A DNA stretch of 64,000 nucleotides from Pseudoselenomonas ruminantium (GCA_902780915.1 CACZHK010000010.1:1-64000), one strand, 5' to 3'. Positions 25,265 to 34,843 are shown, numbered from the stretch's first letter. Numbers and translations: made by a program. The notes: generated by a model not told the origin, from the sequence alone.

Positions 25265-26409
25265 GCTGATTGCCTCTTCAAATAGTTTATCAGTTCAAAG
25301 AATCTTTCCCTTTGCATTCTTCCTATTCCCAGTTCCTCAGCTCTTTTGCTCTCAACCACACTGTTCTTCTGCGATACAATCAGCCAATTACTGGCAGGGA
25401 TCTGATTGATGATATAGGGGTGATGGCTTGTCAATAGGAATTGCACGTCCTTCCCTATGGATTGCTGCCTTATGCGCTCAACTACTTCGTCTAAACAGTT
25501 TACCCCCAAACTATTCTCTAATTCATCAAACATTATCAGTGTATCGGACTCACAGAAATGTATGCAGGACAAAACGTATATCGTACGCATTATCCCACTG
25601 GATATATCCGGCTGTAAAAGCAATTTTCCATTCTGCCTCATGCTTAAATAATAGTTGCCATTATCGCTTGCAGACTGATTGATATGCACTTCTTCTATCT
25701 CAGGGAATATAGCCTGCAAGTCTTCCAAAAAATCATCATATTTTTCTGGGCGCGTATTCTTTACTATATAAATAAGCAAAGATATAGGGAATTTATTCTG
25801 TACCACATAATGCCATCTTATAGGTCTTTCATTTTTCCTGGCATCTTGAATTATTTTCTTGATTTGCTCCAACAACTCAATGGACACAGGATTAAAAGCA
25901 ACATTTTGATTATATAAAGTCATAGCTGCTCTCATATCATCAACGATAGCATTGAAGGGAGCATTTTCTCGGAATATATAGATTGCGCTTTGCAATTTAG
26001 CTACTTGAGGCAAATTTTCGTAGCCATCTATAGCGATTTTATTATCACAGCGACTTATAATATCTTTTTCCGCTTTCAAATCATGCAATACTTCATAGCA
26101 GATAGGACAAGCAGAAGAATCTTCCGCAGAGAGCACATCTTCTTCCTTTGTCCTAAGTTCCCATAGATATTCCTTTATGCCCTTACCATCAGATGACCTG
26201 TCTTTTATGCTGAAACTCATTCTTAAAATGCAATGCTCTTTAATGCTATGCCCCATGGATATTGCCAAAATGAACTGAGAAATAACACGCAGGATAGTTG
26301 TTTTCCCCGCAGCAGATGCTCCTACCAGGAGGTTAAGCCTGTTAAAATCCACGTGGCTTATCTTCTGCCCGCTGGTCTTATTTTCGTATTCAATCCAATT
26401 TATATACAT
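25261..26409 (-). CDS. ABC-type AAA ATPase of an OLD/PARIS-like defence pair
   Basis: A 382-residue ATPase with Walker A GASAAGKT at 30-37, a signature-like SSGIMRTIYVLS, Walker B LIMFDELE at 291-298 and the H-loop FLLTSHHPYI around 325-332. A CPIC motif at 101-104, followed by another cysteine near 120, sits in the inserted region and recalls a small zinc site or hook. This resembles the ATPases of OLD-family and PARIS-type phage defence. AAGGAG precedes the ATG, and the stop overlaps the TOPRIM-like gene. Confidence 0.75.
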   Translation of the reverse strand: MYINWIEYENKTSGQKISHVDFNRLNLLVGASAAGKTTILRVISQFILAISMGHSIKEHCILRMSFSIKDRSSDGKGIKEYLWELRTKEEDVLSAEDSSACPICYEVLHDLKAEKDIISRCDNKIAIDGYENLPQVAKLQSAIYIFRENAPFNAIVDDMRAAMTLYNQNVAFNPVSIELLEQIKKIIQDARKNERPIRWHYVVQNKFPISLLIYIVKNTRPEKYDDFLEDLQAIFPEIEEVHINQSASDNGNYYLSMRQNGKLLLQPDISSGIMRTIYVLSCIHFCESDTLIMFDELENSLGVNCLDEVVERIRQQSIGKDVQFLLTSHHPYIINQIPASNWLIVSQKNSVVESKRAEELGIGRMQRERFFELINYLKRQSA

Positions 26410-26431
26410 AACCTGCTCCTTATGTCCATGA

Positions 26432-26552
26432 ATCGCGTATTTTGCAAAATTGTCTTAATTTATTTTACCACTTTCGCTATTGCCACACAAGAAAAAGGCA
26501 CAAGCCCCAAAAGGAGCTTGCGCCTTCTATTTTGCCTAAAAGCTATTCTTAC
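26432..26552 (-). repeat. Direct-repeat copy 2 with terminator after the GGGtGRT gene
   Basis: Bases 26495-26552 match 17834-17891 closely, and 26432-26515 match 24014-24095. The hairpin AAGGCGCAAGC/GCTTGTGCCTT followed by TTTTTC on the minus strand is a terminator for the gene ending at 26549. A TAAAAT -10-like box in the same block may start the ATPase transcript. Confidence 0.7.
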
Positions 26553-27550
26553 TTGCTCATAGCTTCCTGCACAGCCACAGCCACGGCCACGGTCATGCCG
26601 ACCATGGGGTTGTTGCCTGCGCCGATGAGGCCCATCATGTCAACGTGAGCCGGCACGGAGGAGGAACCTGCGAACTGGGCATCGCCATGCATACGGCCCA
26701 TGGTGTCGGTCATGCCGTAAGAAGCAGGGCCTGCTGCCATGTTGTCCGGATGGAGGGTACGGCCGGTGCCGCCGCCGGAGGCAACGGAGAAGTACTTCTT
26801 GCCGTTCTCGATGCAGTCCTTCTTGTAGCAGCCTGCCACAGGATGCTGGAAGCGGGTCGGGTTGGTGGAGTTGCCGGTGATGGAGATATCGACGTTCTCC
26901 AGCTTCATGATGGCAACGCCTTCCTGCACGGACTCAGCACCGTAGCAGCGAACCTTGGCGCGGAGGCCGTCGCTGTAAGCGATTTCCTTCACGATGTTGA
27001 CCTTGTCAGCCTTGAAGTCATACTCGGTCTCCACGAAAGTGAAGCCGTTGATGCGGCTGATGATCTGGGCAGCATCCTTGCCCAGGCCGTTCAGGATGAC
27101 GCGCAGGGGGTTCTTGCGAACCTTGTTGGCAGTCTGAGCGATGCCGATAGCGCCCTCTGCTGCTGCGAAGGACTCATGGCCAGCCAGGAAAGCGAAGCAG
27201 CCAGCATCCTCGGAGAGGAGCATAGCGCCCAGGTTGCCGTGGCCAAGGCCAACCTTGCGGTGATCAGCAACGGAGCCCGGCACGCAGAAAGCCTGGAGGC
27301 CTTCGCCGATAGCCTTGGCAGCGTCAGCAGCAGCCTTGCAGCCCTTCTTGATAGCGATAGCAGCGCCGAGGGTGTAAGCCCACTTTGCGTTCTCGAAAGC
27401 GATGGGCTGGAGGCTCTCTACGATCTTGTAGGGGTCAACGCCCTTCTCGTCGCAGATCTTCTTGGCTTCGTCCAGATCCTTGATCTCATATTTCTTGCAA
27501 ACCTCATTGATGGTGTCAATGCGGCGCTCATAGCCTTCAAATGTTGCCAT
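26549..27550 (-). CDS. GGGtGRT protein
   Basis: A 333-residue protein with the name-giving motif ASGGGTGRTLHPDN at about 257-270 and an N-terminal helical part (MATFEGYERRIDTINEVCKK). This conserved anaerobe family has no established function; it is almost always next to a NifU-like scaffold protein, as here. The ATG at 27548-27550 is chosen because AGGAGG lies about 10 nt upstream; an ATG three codons earlier is too close. Its sequence is well conserved and codon use is that of the highly expressed core genes. Confidence 0.93.
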   Translation of the reverse strand: MATFEGYERRIDTINEVCKKYEIKDLDEAKKICDEKGVDPYKIVESLQPIAFENAKWAYTLGAAIAIKKGCKAAADAAKAIGEGLQAFCVPGSVADHRKVGLGHGNLGAMLLSEDAGCFAFLAGHESFAAAEGAIGIAQTANKVRKNPLRVILNGLGKDAAQIISRINGFTFVETEYDFKADKVNIVKEIAYSDGLRAKVRCYGAESVQEGVAIMKLENVDISITGNSTNPTRFQHPVAGCYKKDCIENGKKYFSVASGGGTGRTLHPDNMAAGPASYGMTDTMGRMHGDAQFAGSSSVPAHVDMMGLIGAGNNPMVGMTVAVAVAVQEAMSK

Positions 27551-27596
27551 TGTATTCATTCCTCCTGATTGCTTTTAACTCTTCAGCTGTCACGAA

Positions 27597-28292
27597 TTAG
27601 TCTTCGCGCGGGTCGATGGTCTTCACAGCGTCAGCGAAACGGCCCTTGGTGCTGGTGTTGGCCTTGATGGCCTCGTTTGCATCCTGGCCCTTGCGTACAG
27701 CTTCCATGACCTTGCCCACCTGGACGATCTCGTAGCCGATGATGCGGCCTTCGTTATCGAGGCCCAGCTTCGTGACATAGCCCTCAGCCAGCTCCAGGTA
27801 ACGGGGACCCTTCTTGAGGGTGCTGTAGAGAGTACCAACCTGGCTGCGGAGGCCCTTGCCCAGGTCATCGAGGCCTGCGCCCACCGGCAGACCATCATCG
27901 GAGAAAGCGGTCTGGGTACGGCCATAGGCAATCTGGAGGAACAGCTCACGCATAGCGGTGTTGATGGCATCGCACACCAGGTCAGTGTTCAGAGCCTCGA
28001 GGACGGTGAGGCCGGGCAGGATCTCTGCTGCCATAGCAGCGGAGTGGGTCATGCCGGAGCAGCCAATGGTCTCAACGAGAGCTTCCTGGATGATGCCGTC
28101 CTTGACGTTCAAGGTCAGCTTGCAGGCACCCTGCTGAGGTGCGCACCAGCCCACACCGTGAGTGAGGCCGCTGATGTCCTGCACGTTCTTGGACTTAACC
28201 CACTTGCCCTCCTCAGGAATCGGAGCGGCGCCGTGGTGCACTTCCTGTGCCACACATGCCATGTTTTCCACTTTTTGTGAATAAGCAATCAT
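27597..28292 (-). CDS. NifU-like iron-sulfur scaffold family protein paired with GGGtGRT
   Basis: A 231-residue protein with an N-terminal IscU/NifU-like region holding conserved cysteines (GWCAPQQGACKL, ETIGCSGMTHSAAM, DLVCDAINTAM) that could bind a cluster. Its last 80 residues (YLELAEGYVTKLGLDNEGRI, QVGKVMEAVRKGQDANEAIK) are specific to this paired family. Annotated relatives are called scaffold proteins, but the reaction is unknown. It precedes the GGGtGRT gene by 46 nt in the same operon. Confidence 0.9.
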   Translation of the reverse strand: MIAYSQKVENMACVAQEVHHGAAPIPEEGKWVKSKNVQDISGLTHGVGWCAPQQGACKLTLNVKDGIIQEALVETIGCSGMTHSAAMAAEILPGLTVLEALNTDLVCDAINTAMRELFLQIAYGRTQTAFSDDGLPVGAGLDDLGKGLRSQVGTLYSTLKKGPRYLELAEGYVTKLGLDNEGRIIGYEIVQVGKVMEAVRKGQDANEAIKANTSTKGRFADAVKTIDPRED

Positions 28293-28392
28293 TGTTCGTT
28301 TCCTCTCTCTCTAAAATACACGTTTGCTGCTATTCAAATGCCCATCCCCACCGCCCGGGGCGGCAGGGACAAAGCACATTGAACTAAAGGAA

Positions 28393-29922
28393 TTAAAGCT
28401 CCACCAGGTTCTTGCCCGTCATTTCAGCGGGAATCTCCACCCCTGCCAGGGTAAGGAGCGTGGGAGCGATGTCGCAGAGGGCACCGTCCTGCACAGACTT
28501 CACCCGGTCAGAGACCACGATGAAGGGCACCGGGTTGGTGGTGTGCTTGGTGAAGGGCTGGTTGTTCTCGTAGTCCATCATCTGGTCTGCGTTGCCATGG
28601 TCGGCAGTGATGCAGACCTCGCCGCCCACCTCGCGGATGGCATCCACGAAGCGGCCCACGCAGGTGTCCACGGTCTCCACGGCCTTGATGACAGCCGGGA
28701 AGACGCCGGTGTGACCCACCATGTCGCAGTTGGCATAGTTCAGGATGATGAAGTCATACTTGCCGGACTTGATGGCCTCCACCACCTTGTCCGTGACCTC
28801 CACGGCGCTCATCTCAGGCTTCAGGTCATAGGTAGCAACCTTCGGGGAGGGAACCAGGATGCGGTCCTCGCCCTGATAGGGCTCCTCCACGCCGCCGTTG
28901 AAGAAGAAAGTCACATGAGCGTATTTCTCCGTCTCGGCAATGCGCAGCTGGGTCATGCCCTTGTCCTGGATGATCTGGCCCAGGGTATTGTCGATGGACT
29001 CCGGCGGGAAAGCCACCAGAGCATTCATGCCATCCTCATACTGGGAGAAGGTGGCAAAGGGAATCTTCAAGCTTTCGTCACGCTCGAAGCCCTCGAAAGT
29101 CTCATCCACGAAGGAGTGAGTGAGCTGGCGGGCGCGGTCGGGGCGGAAGTTGAAGAAGATGGCGCCATCGCCGTTCTTCATGCCTGCATAGCCCTTGACC
29201 ACGAAGGGAACCACGAACTCGTCGTTCACATTGTTTGCGTAGCTGGCCTTGAGGCCCTCTACGGCGCTGTCAGCGCTGATGCCTTCGGCATGGGTCAGAG
29301 CCTCATAAGCCTTCACCACGCGCTCCCAGCGGTTGTCACGGTCCATAGCATAGTAGCGGCCGCTGACGGTAGCAATCCTGCCTGCGCCGATTTCCTTGCA
29401 CTTGGCTTCCAGCTCTTCCAGGAAGGGCTGTGCGCTCTGGGGCGGCACATCGCGGCCATCAAGGAAAGCATGGACATAGACTTCCTCAATGCCATTCTTC
29501 TTGGCCAGTTCCAGGAGAGCATAGAGATGCTCCTGATGGCTGTGGACACCGCCGGGAGAAACCAGGCCCATGAGATGCAGGGCGCCGTTCTTCTCCTTCA
29601 CGCCGTTGACGATGGAAAGGAGAGCTTCGTTCTTGAAGAAGTCCCCATTCCTGATATCGCGGGTGATGCGGGTCAGCTGCTGATAGATGATGCGGCCGGC
29701 GCCGATGTTGGTGTGGCCAACCTCGGAGTTGCCCATCTGCCCGTCAGGCAGGCCCACATATTCGCCAGAAGCCTGCAGCTGGCTGGTCTTGTACTTTTCG
29801 AACAGGCCGTCCAGCACAGGAGTCTTGGCTACCTGCACAGCATTGTTGCTATCGCTCTTGTCACCCAGGCCGCAGCCATCCATGATGATGAGGGCCACAG
29901 GTGCGTTTTTAAGTTTTGCCAT
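28393..29922 (-). CDS. gpmI: 2,3-bisphosphoglycerate-independent phosphoglycerate mutase
   Basis: A 509-residue enzyme with APVALIIMDGCGLGDKSDSN at the start, where a metal ligand and the active-site serine region sit (GQMGNSEVGHTNIGAGRI), then LMGLVSPGGVHSHQEHLYAL, HAFLDGRDVPP, NYANCDMVGHTG and ITADHGNADQM. It interconverts 3- and 2-phosphoglycerate using two manganese ions. It ends the gap-pgk-tpiA-gpmI run; no enolase gene follows in this window. Confidence 0.98.
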   Translation of the reverse strand: MAKLKNAPVALIIMDGCGLGDKSDSNNAVQVAKTPVLDGLFEKYKTSQLQASGEYVGLPDGQMGNSEVGHTNIGAGRIIYQQLTRITRDIRNGDFFKNEALLSIVNGVKEKNGALHLMGLVSPGGVHSHQEHLYALLELAKKNGIEEVYVHAFLDGRDVPPQSAQPFLEELEAKCKEIGAGRIATVSGRYYAMDRDNRWERVVKAYEALTHAEGISADSAVEGLKASYANNVNDEFVVPFVVKGYAGMKNGDGAIFFNFRPDRARQLTHSFVDETFEGFERDESLKIPFATFSQYEDGMNALVAFPPESIDNTLGQIIQDKGMTQLRIAETEKYAHVTFFFNGGVEEPYQGEDRILVPSPKVATYDLKPEMSAVEVTDKVVEAIKSGKYDFIILNYANCDMVGHTGVFPAVIKAVETVDTCVGRFVDAIREVGGEVCITADHGNADQMMDYENNQPFTKHTTNPVPFIVVSDRVKSVQDGALCDIAPTLLTLAGVEIPAEMTGKNLVEL

Positions 29923-29943
29923 TTTCTGCCTTGCTTTCTATAC

Positions 29944-30693
29944 TCAGAAGTTTACGATCTGGGAGAAGTCCTGAGCCTTCAGGGAAGCGCCGCCTACGAG
30001 AGCGCCGTCCACGTTGGGCTGCTGCATGAGGTCCTTGATGGTAGCAGGCTTCACGCTGCCGCCATACTGGATGCGGATGGCATCAGCTGCCGTCTGGTCG
30101 AACTTCTTTGCCACAGCCTCACGGATAGCCTTGCAGACTTCCTCAGCCTGCTCGAAGGTTGCAGTCTTGCCGGTGCCAATAGCCCAAATCGGCTCATAGG
30201 CGATAACGAGCTTGGCAGCCTCTTCAGCAGTGAAGCCTTCAAGAGCAGCGTTGATCTGAGCTACCACATGGTCAATGTAGGTGCCAGCCTCGCGGATCTC
30301 CAGGGACTCGCCGCAACAGATGATGGGAGTGATGCCTGCCTTGAAAGCAGCCAGAGCGCGCTTGTTGACGCCTTCATCGGTCTCACCGAAGTAGTCGCGG
30401 CGCTCGCTGTGACCCAGCACGCAGTAGTCAACACCGATTTCATTCAGCATGCCGGTGGAGATTTCACCAGTGAAAGCGCCCTTGGCCTCCCAATGCACGT
30501 TCTGAGCGCCTACATGGATGTTGGTGCCCTTGACTGCCTCTGCTACAGAGGAGAGAGCCGTAGCCGTGGGGCAAACCACCACGGTAGCCTTGGCATCCTT
30601 TACCAGGGGAGCCAGCTCTTTGACGAGCTTCACGCCCTCAGCGATGGTGTTGTTCATCTTCCAGTTGCCTGCAATGATCGGAGTTCTAGCCAT
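29944..30693 (-). CDS. tpiA: Triosephosphate isomerase
   Basis: A 249-residue enzyme with [14 protein letters not shown], the histidine segment [17 protein letters not shown], the catalytic glutamate in [17 protein letters not shown] and [15 protein letters not shown]. It interconverts dihydroxyacetone phosphate and glyceraldehyde 3-phosphate, linking the dha operon product to glycolysis. It sits 24 nt after pgk and 21 nt before gpmI. Confidence 0.98.
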   Translation of the reverse strand: MARTPIIAGNWKMNNTIAEGVKLVKELAPLVKDAKATVVVCPTATALSSVAEAVKGTNIHVGAQNVHWEAKGAFTGEISTGMLNEIGVDYCVLGHSERRDYFGETDEGVNKRALAAFKAGITPIICCGESLEIREAGTYIDHVVAQINAALEGFTAEEAAKLVIAYEPIWAIGTGKTATFEQAEEVCKAIREAVAKKFDQTAADAIRIQYGGSVKPATIKDLMQQPNVDGALVGGASLKAQDFSQIVNF

Positions 30694-30717
30694 TTGTAAA
30701 ATCCTCCCTATATCTAA

Positions 30718-31911
30718 TTACTTATCAGCGATAGCTGCCACGCCCGGCATCTCTTTGCCCTCGAGGTACTCGAGAGTTGCGCCGCCACCGGTGGAAACAT
30801 GGGAAATCTTCTCGGTAAGGCCGGTCTTCTCCAGAGCTGCCACAGAGTCGCCACCGCCTACGATGGAGATAGCGCCTTCCTCGGTAGCCTTGGCCACAGC
30901 CTGAGCCACAGCCAAAGTGCCCTTGGCGAAAGCGTCAAACTCGAACACGCCCATGGGGCCATTCCAAATGACGGTCTTGGCGCCCTTCAGAGCCTCGACA
31001 TACTTCTCGGAAGTCTTCACGCCGGAATCAAGAGCCTGCCAGTCATCGGGAACCTTGTCCACATCCACAGTCTGGGTGTTGGCATCAGCAGCGAACTTGT
31101 CAGCAATGACGAGATCCACGGGGAGGATAACCTCTACGCCCTTCTCCTCAGCCTTCTTCAGCAGGTCACGGGCGAGATCGTACTTGTCCGGCTCGCAGAG
31201 GGACTTGCCGATGGGCAGGCCCTTGGCTGCATCGAAGGTATGAGCCATGCCGCCGCCGATGATGATCTTGTCGACCTTCTCGATCATGTTGCTGATGACG
31301 CCAATCTTATCGGAAACCTTGGCACCGCCGATGATGGCCACGAAGGGACGCTGGGGAGCCTCAAGGGTCTTGCCGATGTAGTTGATTTCTTTTTCCATGA
31401 GGAAACCGGCAACCACTTCCACATACTGGGCAATGCCGGCGTTGGAAGCATGGCCGCGATGGGAAACGCCGAAGGCGTCATCCACAGCCACATCAGCCAG
31501 GGATGCCAGCTGCTTGGCGAACTCGGGATCATTCTTCTTCTCAGCCTTGTGGTAACGGAGGTTCTCCAGCAGGAGGACTTCGCCGGGCTTCAGGTCAGCA
31601 GCAGCCTTCTCAGCCTCGGGGCCTACGCAGTCAGCAGCCCACTTCACATCTTTGCCAAGCAGCTCGGAGAGATGTGCCACCAGGTGCTTGGTGGAGAACT
31701 GGGGCTCACGAGCCTCGGTGGGACGGCCGATATGGCAAGCCAGGATTACAGCTGCACCGTTATCCAGCAGGTAGTTGATGGTCGGCAGAGTGCGCACCAT
31801 GCGAGTATCGTTGGTGATGTTCTGATTTTCATCGAAAGGAACGTTGTAGTCCACGCGGACAAACACTTTTTTGCCTTTGACGTCAATGTCTTTGATGGTT
31901 TTCTTATCCAT
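30718..31911 (-). CDS. pgk: Phosphoglycerate kinase
   Basis: A 397-residue enzyme with KKVFVRVDYNVPFDENQNIT, LACHIGRPTEAREPQFS, LLLENLRYHKAE, FVAIIGGAKVSDKIGVI and the nucleotide loop SIVGGGDSVAALEKTG. It makes ATP from 1,3-bisphosphoglycerate. The ATG at 31909-31911 follows GGAGG at 8 nt; the alternative five codons upstream is unlikely. A strong hairpin lies between gap and pgk. Confidence 0.98.
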   Translation of the reverse strand: MDKKTIKDIDVKGKKVFVRVDYNVPFDENQNITNDTRMVRTLPTINYLLDNGAAVILACHIGRPTEAREPQFSTKHLVAHLSELLGKDVKWAADCVGPEAEKAAADLKPGEVLLLENLRYHKAEKKNDPEFAKQLASLADVAVDDAFGVSHRGHASNAGIAQYVEVVAGFLMEKEINYIGKTLEAPQRPFVAIIGGAKVSDKIGVISNMIEKVDKIIIGGGMAHTFDAAKGLPIGKSLCEPDKYDLARDLLKKAEEKGVEVILPVDLVIADKFAADANTQTVDVDKVPDDWQALDSGVKTSEKYVEALKGAKTVIWNGPMGVFEFDAFAKGTLAVAQAVAKATEEGAISIVGGGDSVAALEKTGLTEKISHVSTGGGATLEYLEGKEMPGVAAIADK

Positions 31912-31941
31912 ACAATGCGCCTCCAAATCAAAAACTTTACA

Positions 31942-31987
31942 TAAAAACTTGAGGCCCGGCCCAAGTTTTCTAGGCCGGACCTCAAGA
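31942..31987 (-). terminator. Terminator-like hairpin between gap and pgk
   Basis: On the minus strand CTTGAGGTCCGGCC and GGCCGGGCCTCAAG pair almost perfectly around an 11-nt loop and are followed by TTTTTATG. It would attenuate read-through from gap into pgk or stabilise the gap mRNA end. Confidence 0.88.
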
Positions 31988-32017
31988 GATCTTTTAGTAT
32001 TCAGCTATGCGGCGAGA

Positions 32018-33031
32018 TTAGCCGAGCTCAGCGAAGTACTTGATGGTGCGAACCATCTGGCTGGTGTAGCTGTTCTCGTTGTCGTACCAGGAAACAACCT
32101 GTACCTGAGTGTTGCCGCCAGCAGTGGGCAGAGCCATGGTCTGGGTAGCATCGAACAGGGAGCCGAAACGCATGCCAACGATATCGCTGGATACGATCTC
32201 ATCGGTGTTGTAGCCGAAGGACTCGGTAGCCTGTGCCTTCATAGCCTCGTTGATCTGCTCCTTGGTAACCTCGCCCTTGACAACAGCGGTGAGGATAGTG
32301 GTGGAGCCAGTCGGGGTCGGAACGCGCTGTGCAGCGCCGATGAGCTTACCGTTCAGCTCGGGGATAACGAGGCCGATAGCCTTGGCAGCACCGGTGCTGT
32401 TCGGAACGATGTTGCAAGCAGCAGCGCGGCTGCGGCGGAGGTCACCCTTGCGCTGCGGGCCATCCAGAGTCATCTGGTCGCCAGTGTAAGCGTGGATGGT
32501 GCACATGATGCCGGACTCGATGGGAGCCAGGTCATTCAGAGCCTTAGCCATTGGAGCGAGGCAGTTAGTGGTGCAGGAAGCTGCAGAAATAACCTTGTCG
32601 TCCTTGGTCAGGGTCTTGTGGTTGACGTTGTATACGATAGTCGGGAGGTCGTTGCCTGCAGGAGCAGAGATAACGACTTTCTTAGCGCCAGCTGCGAGAT
32701 GAGCGGAAGCCTTCTCCTTGGAGGTGTAGAAGCCGGTGCACTCGAGCACAACATCTACATCATGCTTGCCCCAGGGAATGTCCTTAGCATCCTTCTCAGC
32801 ATAGATCTTGATCGTCTTGCCGTTCACAGTGATGCTGTCCTCGCCAGCCTCAACCTTGTCAGCGTACTTGTAGGTACCCTGGGTGGAGTCATACTTGAGG
32901 AGATGAGCGAGCATCTTCGGGCTGGTGAGGTCATTGATTGCAACAACTTCATAACCCTCAGCATCGAACATCTGACGGAAAGCGAGACGGCCAATACGAC
33001 CAAAACCATTGATAGCAACTTTTACTGCCAT
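32018..33031 (-). CDS. gap: Glyceraldehyde-3-phosphate dehydrogenase
   Basis: A 337-residue enzyme with [20 protein letters not shown] (NAD fold), the active site [20 protein letters not shown] and [20 protein letters not shown]. It oxidises glyceraldehyde 3-phosphate with NAD. It has its own promoter and AGGGGG ribosome site. No CggR-type repressor gene lies upstream, unlike in Bacillus. Confidence 0.99.
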   Translation of the reverse strand: MAVKVAINGFGRIGRLAFRQMFDAEGYEVVAINDLTSPKMLAHLLKYDSTQGTYKYADKVEAGEDSITVNGKTIKIYAEKDAKDIPWGKHDVDVVLECTGFYTSKEKASAHLAAGAKKVVISAPAGNDLPTIVYNVNHKTLTKDDKVISAASCTTNCLAPMAKALNDLAPIESGIMCTIHAYTGDQMTLDGPQRKGDLRRSRAAACNIVPNSTGAAKAIGLVIPELNGKLIGAAQRVPTPTGSTTILTAVVKGEVTKEQINEAMKAQATESFGYNTDEIVSSDIVGMRFGSLFDATQTMALPTAGGNTQVQVVSWYDNENSYTSQMVRTIKYFAELG

Positions 33032-33083
33032 TTGAAAATTACCCCCTAAACATTTTTAAGAAGTTCAAACTCTTACGTCCATA

Positions 33084-33112
33084 ATATTACAATAATTCAA
33101 GGACAAAGTCAA
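33084..33112 (-). promoter_or_regulatory. gap promoter
   Basis: On the minus strand TTGACT (33107-33112), 17 nt, TAATAT (33084-33089), about 50 nt before the gap ATG. The rest of the gap to 33244 holds nothing I recognise. Confidence 0.7.
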
Positions 33113-33244
33113 TCACTTTATCATAAATAACAGCAATTATCCTATAGATTCCTTTTGCGTAGTCAGAATGTTCATTACCAAGATACAAACCGATTCATTT
33201 GCGAGGAAATGCTGAAAAAAGGCTGAAAAATAATACCTATTTGG

Positions 33245-33296
33245 CAGCTAAAAGGCCGAAGGAGAAGCTCACGCCCCTTCCCTCGGCCTTTTTATC
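33245..33296 (-). terminator. Terminator after the SCIFF maturase gene
   Basis: On the minus strand AAAAAGGCCGAGGGAAGG pairs with TTCTCCTTCGGCCTTTTAG. It lies about 90 nt past the stop at 33384 and could act in both directions. Confidence 0.65.
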
Positions 33297-33383
33297 TCAT
33301 AAACCTTATTTATAAAATATCGTATGAATTTTTCTATAGGCAAAATATTCCCATCAGAACCGGAAGGGCCTTGGTGTACATGC

Positions 33384-34799
33384 TCAGCGGATACCCTCGG
33401 CGGTGGTGAACTCGCCCACTTTCTCCCCCTGCTCCATTTTCTCCAGGGCCAGCATGGCCTGGACATAAATGGCGCACTCCAGGCGCTTCTTCTGGAGCTC
33501 GCAGCCCAGCTCATAGCTCTTGCGGATATCCCCGTGGAACAGGTCATCATTGGCATGGCAGCCGCCGCTGCAGAAGAAGCGCGCCCAGCACTCGCGGCAC
33601 TTTTCCTTGTTCAGCACATGGCTCTCGCGAAAATACCGGGGCAACTCTTTGTTGGTAATCCCATCATAGATGGAGCCAAGCTTGTACCCCTCCCTGCCCA
33701 CGAACTGATGGCAGGGATAGAGGTCGCCGTTCTCCGCCACGGCGAAATACTCATGGCCCGCCCCGCAGCCGGACAGGCGCTTGGCCACGCAGGGGCCGTT
33801 GGAAAGATCCATGTTGAAGTGGAAGAAGAAGAAACCCTTGCCCTCCCGATGGCGCTTGAGGTAAGCTTCGGTGAGCCTGTCATACTCCTCATAGATGCGG
33901 GGCAGATGCTCCTCCCTGAGAGCCAGGGGGCTGTCCTTCAGCACCACCGGCTCCATGGAGAGCACGTCAAAGCCGGCATCGTGCATGGCCAGCACGTCCT
34001 CGGTGAAGTCCAGGTTCTCATTGGTGTAGGTGCCGCGCATGTAGTAGTGCTCGCCCTTGCGGCTGTCCACGAACTTCTTGAAGTTCTTCATGACCTTGTC
34101 GTAGGTGCCGTGGCCGCCTGCATCCGGGCGCATGCGGTCATGCACCTCCCGGCGTCCGTCGGTGGAGATGACCACGGACACGTTATTGTCGTTCAGCCAT
34201 TTGATATTCTCATCGTTCAGCAGCATGCCATTGGTGGTCATGGTGAGCTTGATCTGCACGCCCTTGGCTTTTTCCAGTTCATGGACATGCTCTGCCACCG
34301 CCTTCACAGTCTTCATGTTCATCAGCGGCTCGCCGCCGAAGAAGTCCACCTCGAAGTGCTTGCGGAAAGGCCCGCAGTTCTCCAGCATATAGTCGATGGC
34401 GCGGCAGCCTACCTCCGGGCTCATGACCGCCCGCTCCTGGCCATAGCTGCCGCCATCGCCAAAGCAGTATTTGCAGCGCAGGTTGCAATCCTGGGCCACC
34501 ATCAGGCAGAGGGACTTCACCAGGCCCTTTTCCTTGAAGGTAGGGGGCACATCAATATCCGGGGCGAAAAGCTCACCCGCCTCCATCAACTCATGGAGCT
34601 CTGATAGAGCTTCTTCCAAATCTGCCTTGGGGTAGCTTGCGGACAGCTTCTCCATCACTTCAGCATCATTGCCGCCGTCAAAGATGTCCATTATATCGAA
34701 AATCATCTTGTCGATGACATGGACAGCCCCGCTGTTGATGTCCAAAAGGATGTATTCACCGTTCTGCTCAAACTTATGTATCTTGGCTTTCAACTTCAT
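33384..34799 (-). CDS. scfB: SCIFF peptide maturase (radical SAM/SPASM thioether-forming enzyme)
   Basis: A 471-residue radical SAM protein with the cluster motif CNLRCKYCFGDGG near residue 104, FFGGEPLMN, MTTNGMLL and a SPASM region rich in cysteines (GCGAGHEYFAVAENGDLYPC, KCRECWARFFCSGGC). The N-terminal 90 residues form a peptide-recognition (RRE-like) domain. It forms Cys-alpha-carbon thioether bridges in the SCIFF peptide, encoded just upstream (34861-34998) with a terminator hairpin between. Start and length match the family. Confidence 0.96.
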   Translation of the reverse strand: MKLKAKIHKFEQNGEYILLDINSGAVHVIDKMIFDIMDIFDGGNDAEVMEKLSASYPKADLEEALSELHELMEAGELFAPDIDVPPTFKEKGLVKSLCLMVAQDCNLRCKYCFGDGGSYGQERAVMSPEVGCRAIDYMLENCGPFRKHFEVDFFGGEPLMNMKTVKAVAEHVHELEKAKGVQIKLTMTTNGMLLNDENIKWLNDNNVSVVISTDGRREVHDRMRPDAGGHGTYDKVMKNFKKFVDSRKGEHYYMRGTYTNENLDFTEDVLAMHDAGFDVLSMEPVVLKDSPLALREEHLPRIYEEYDRLTEAYLKRHREGKGFFFFHFNMDLSNGPCVAKRLSGCGAGHEYFAVAENGDLYPCHQFVGREGYKLGSIYDGITNKELPRYFRESHVLNKEKCRECWARFFCSGGCHANDDLFHGDIRKSYELGCELQKKRLECAIYVQAMLALEKMEQGEKVGEFTTAEGIR

Positions 34800-34815
34800 T
34801 CTCCTTACTACTAAT

Positions 34816-34843
34816 GAAAAAAGCCTCCCCCAAGCGGGGGAGG
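34816..34843 (-). terminator. Terminator between scfA and scfB
   Basis: On the minus strand CCTCCCCCGC, TT and GGGGGAGG are followed by TTTTTTC. It would let the small precursor be made in excess over the maturase. Confidence 0.88.

Noticed and set aside
28324..30699. Very long open frame on the plus strand (791 codons)
   Set aside because: It lies opposite gpmI and tpiA, which are unmistakable. Such antisense frames arise from the codon bias of highly expressed G+C-rich genes; no ribosome site or family match.
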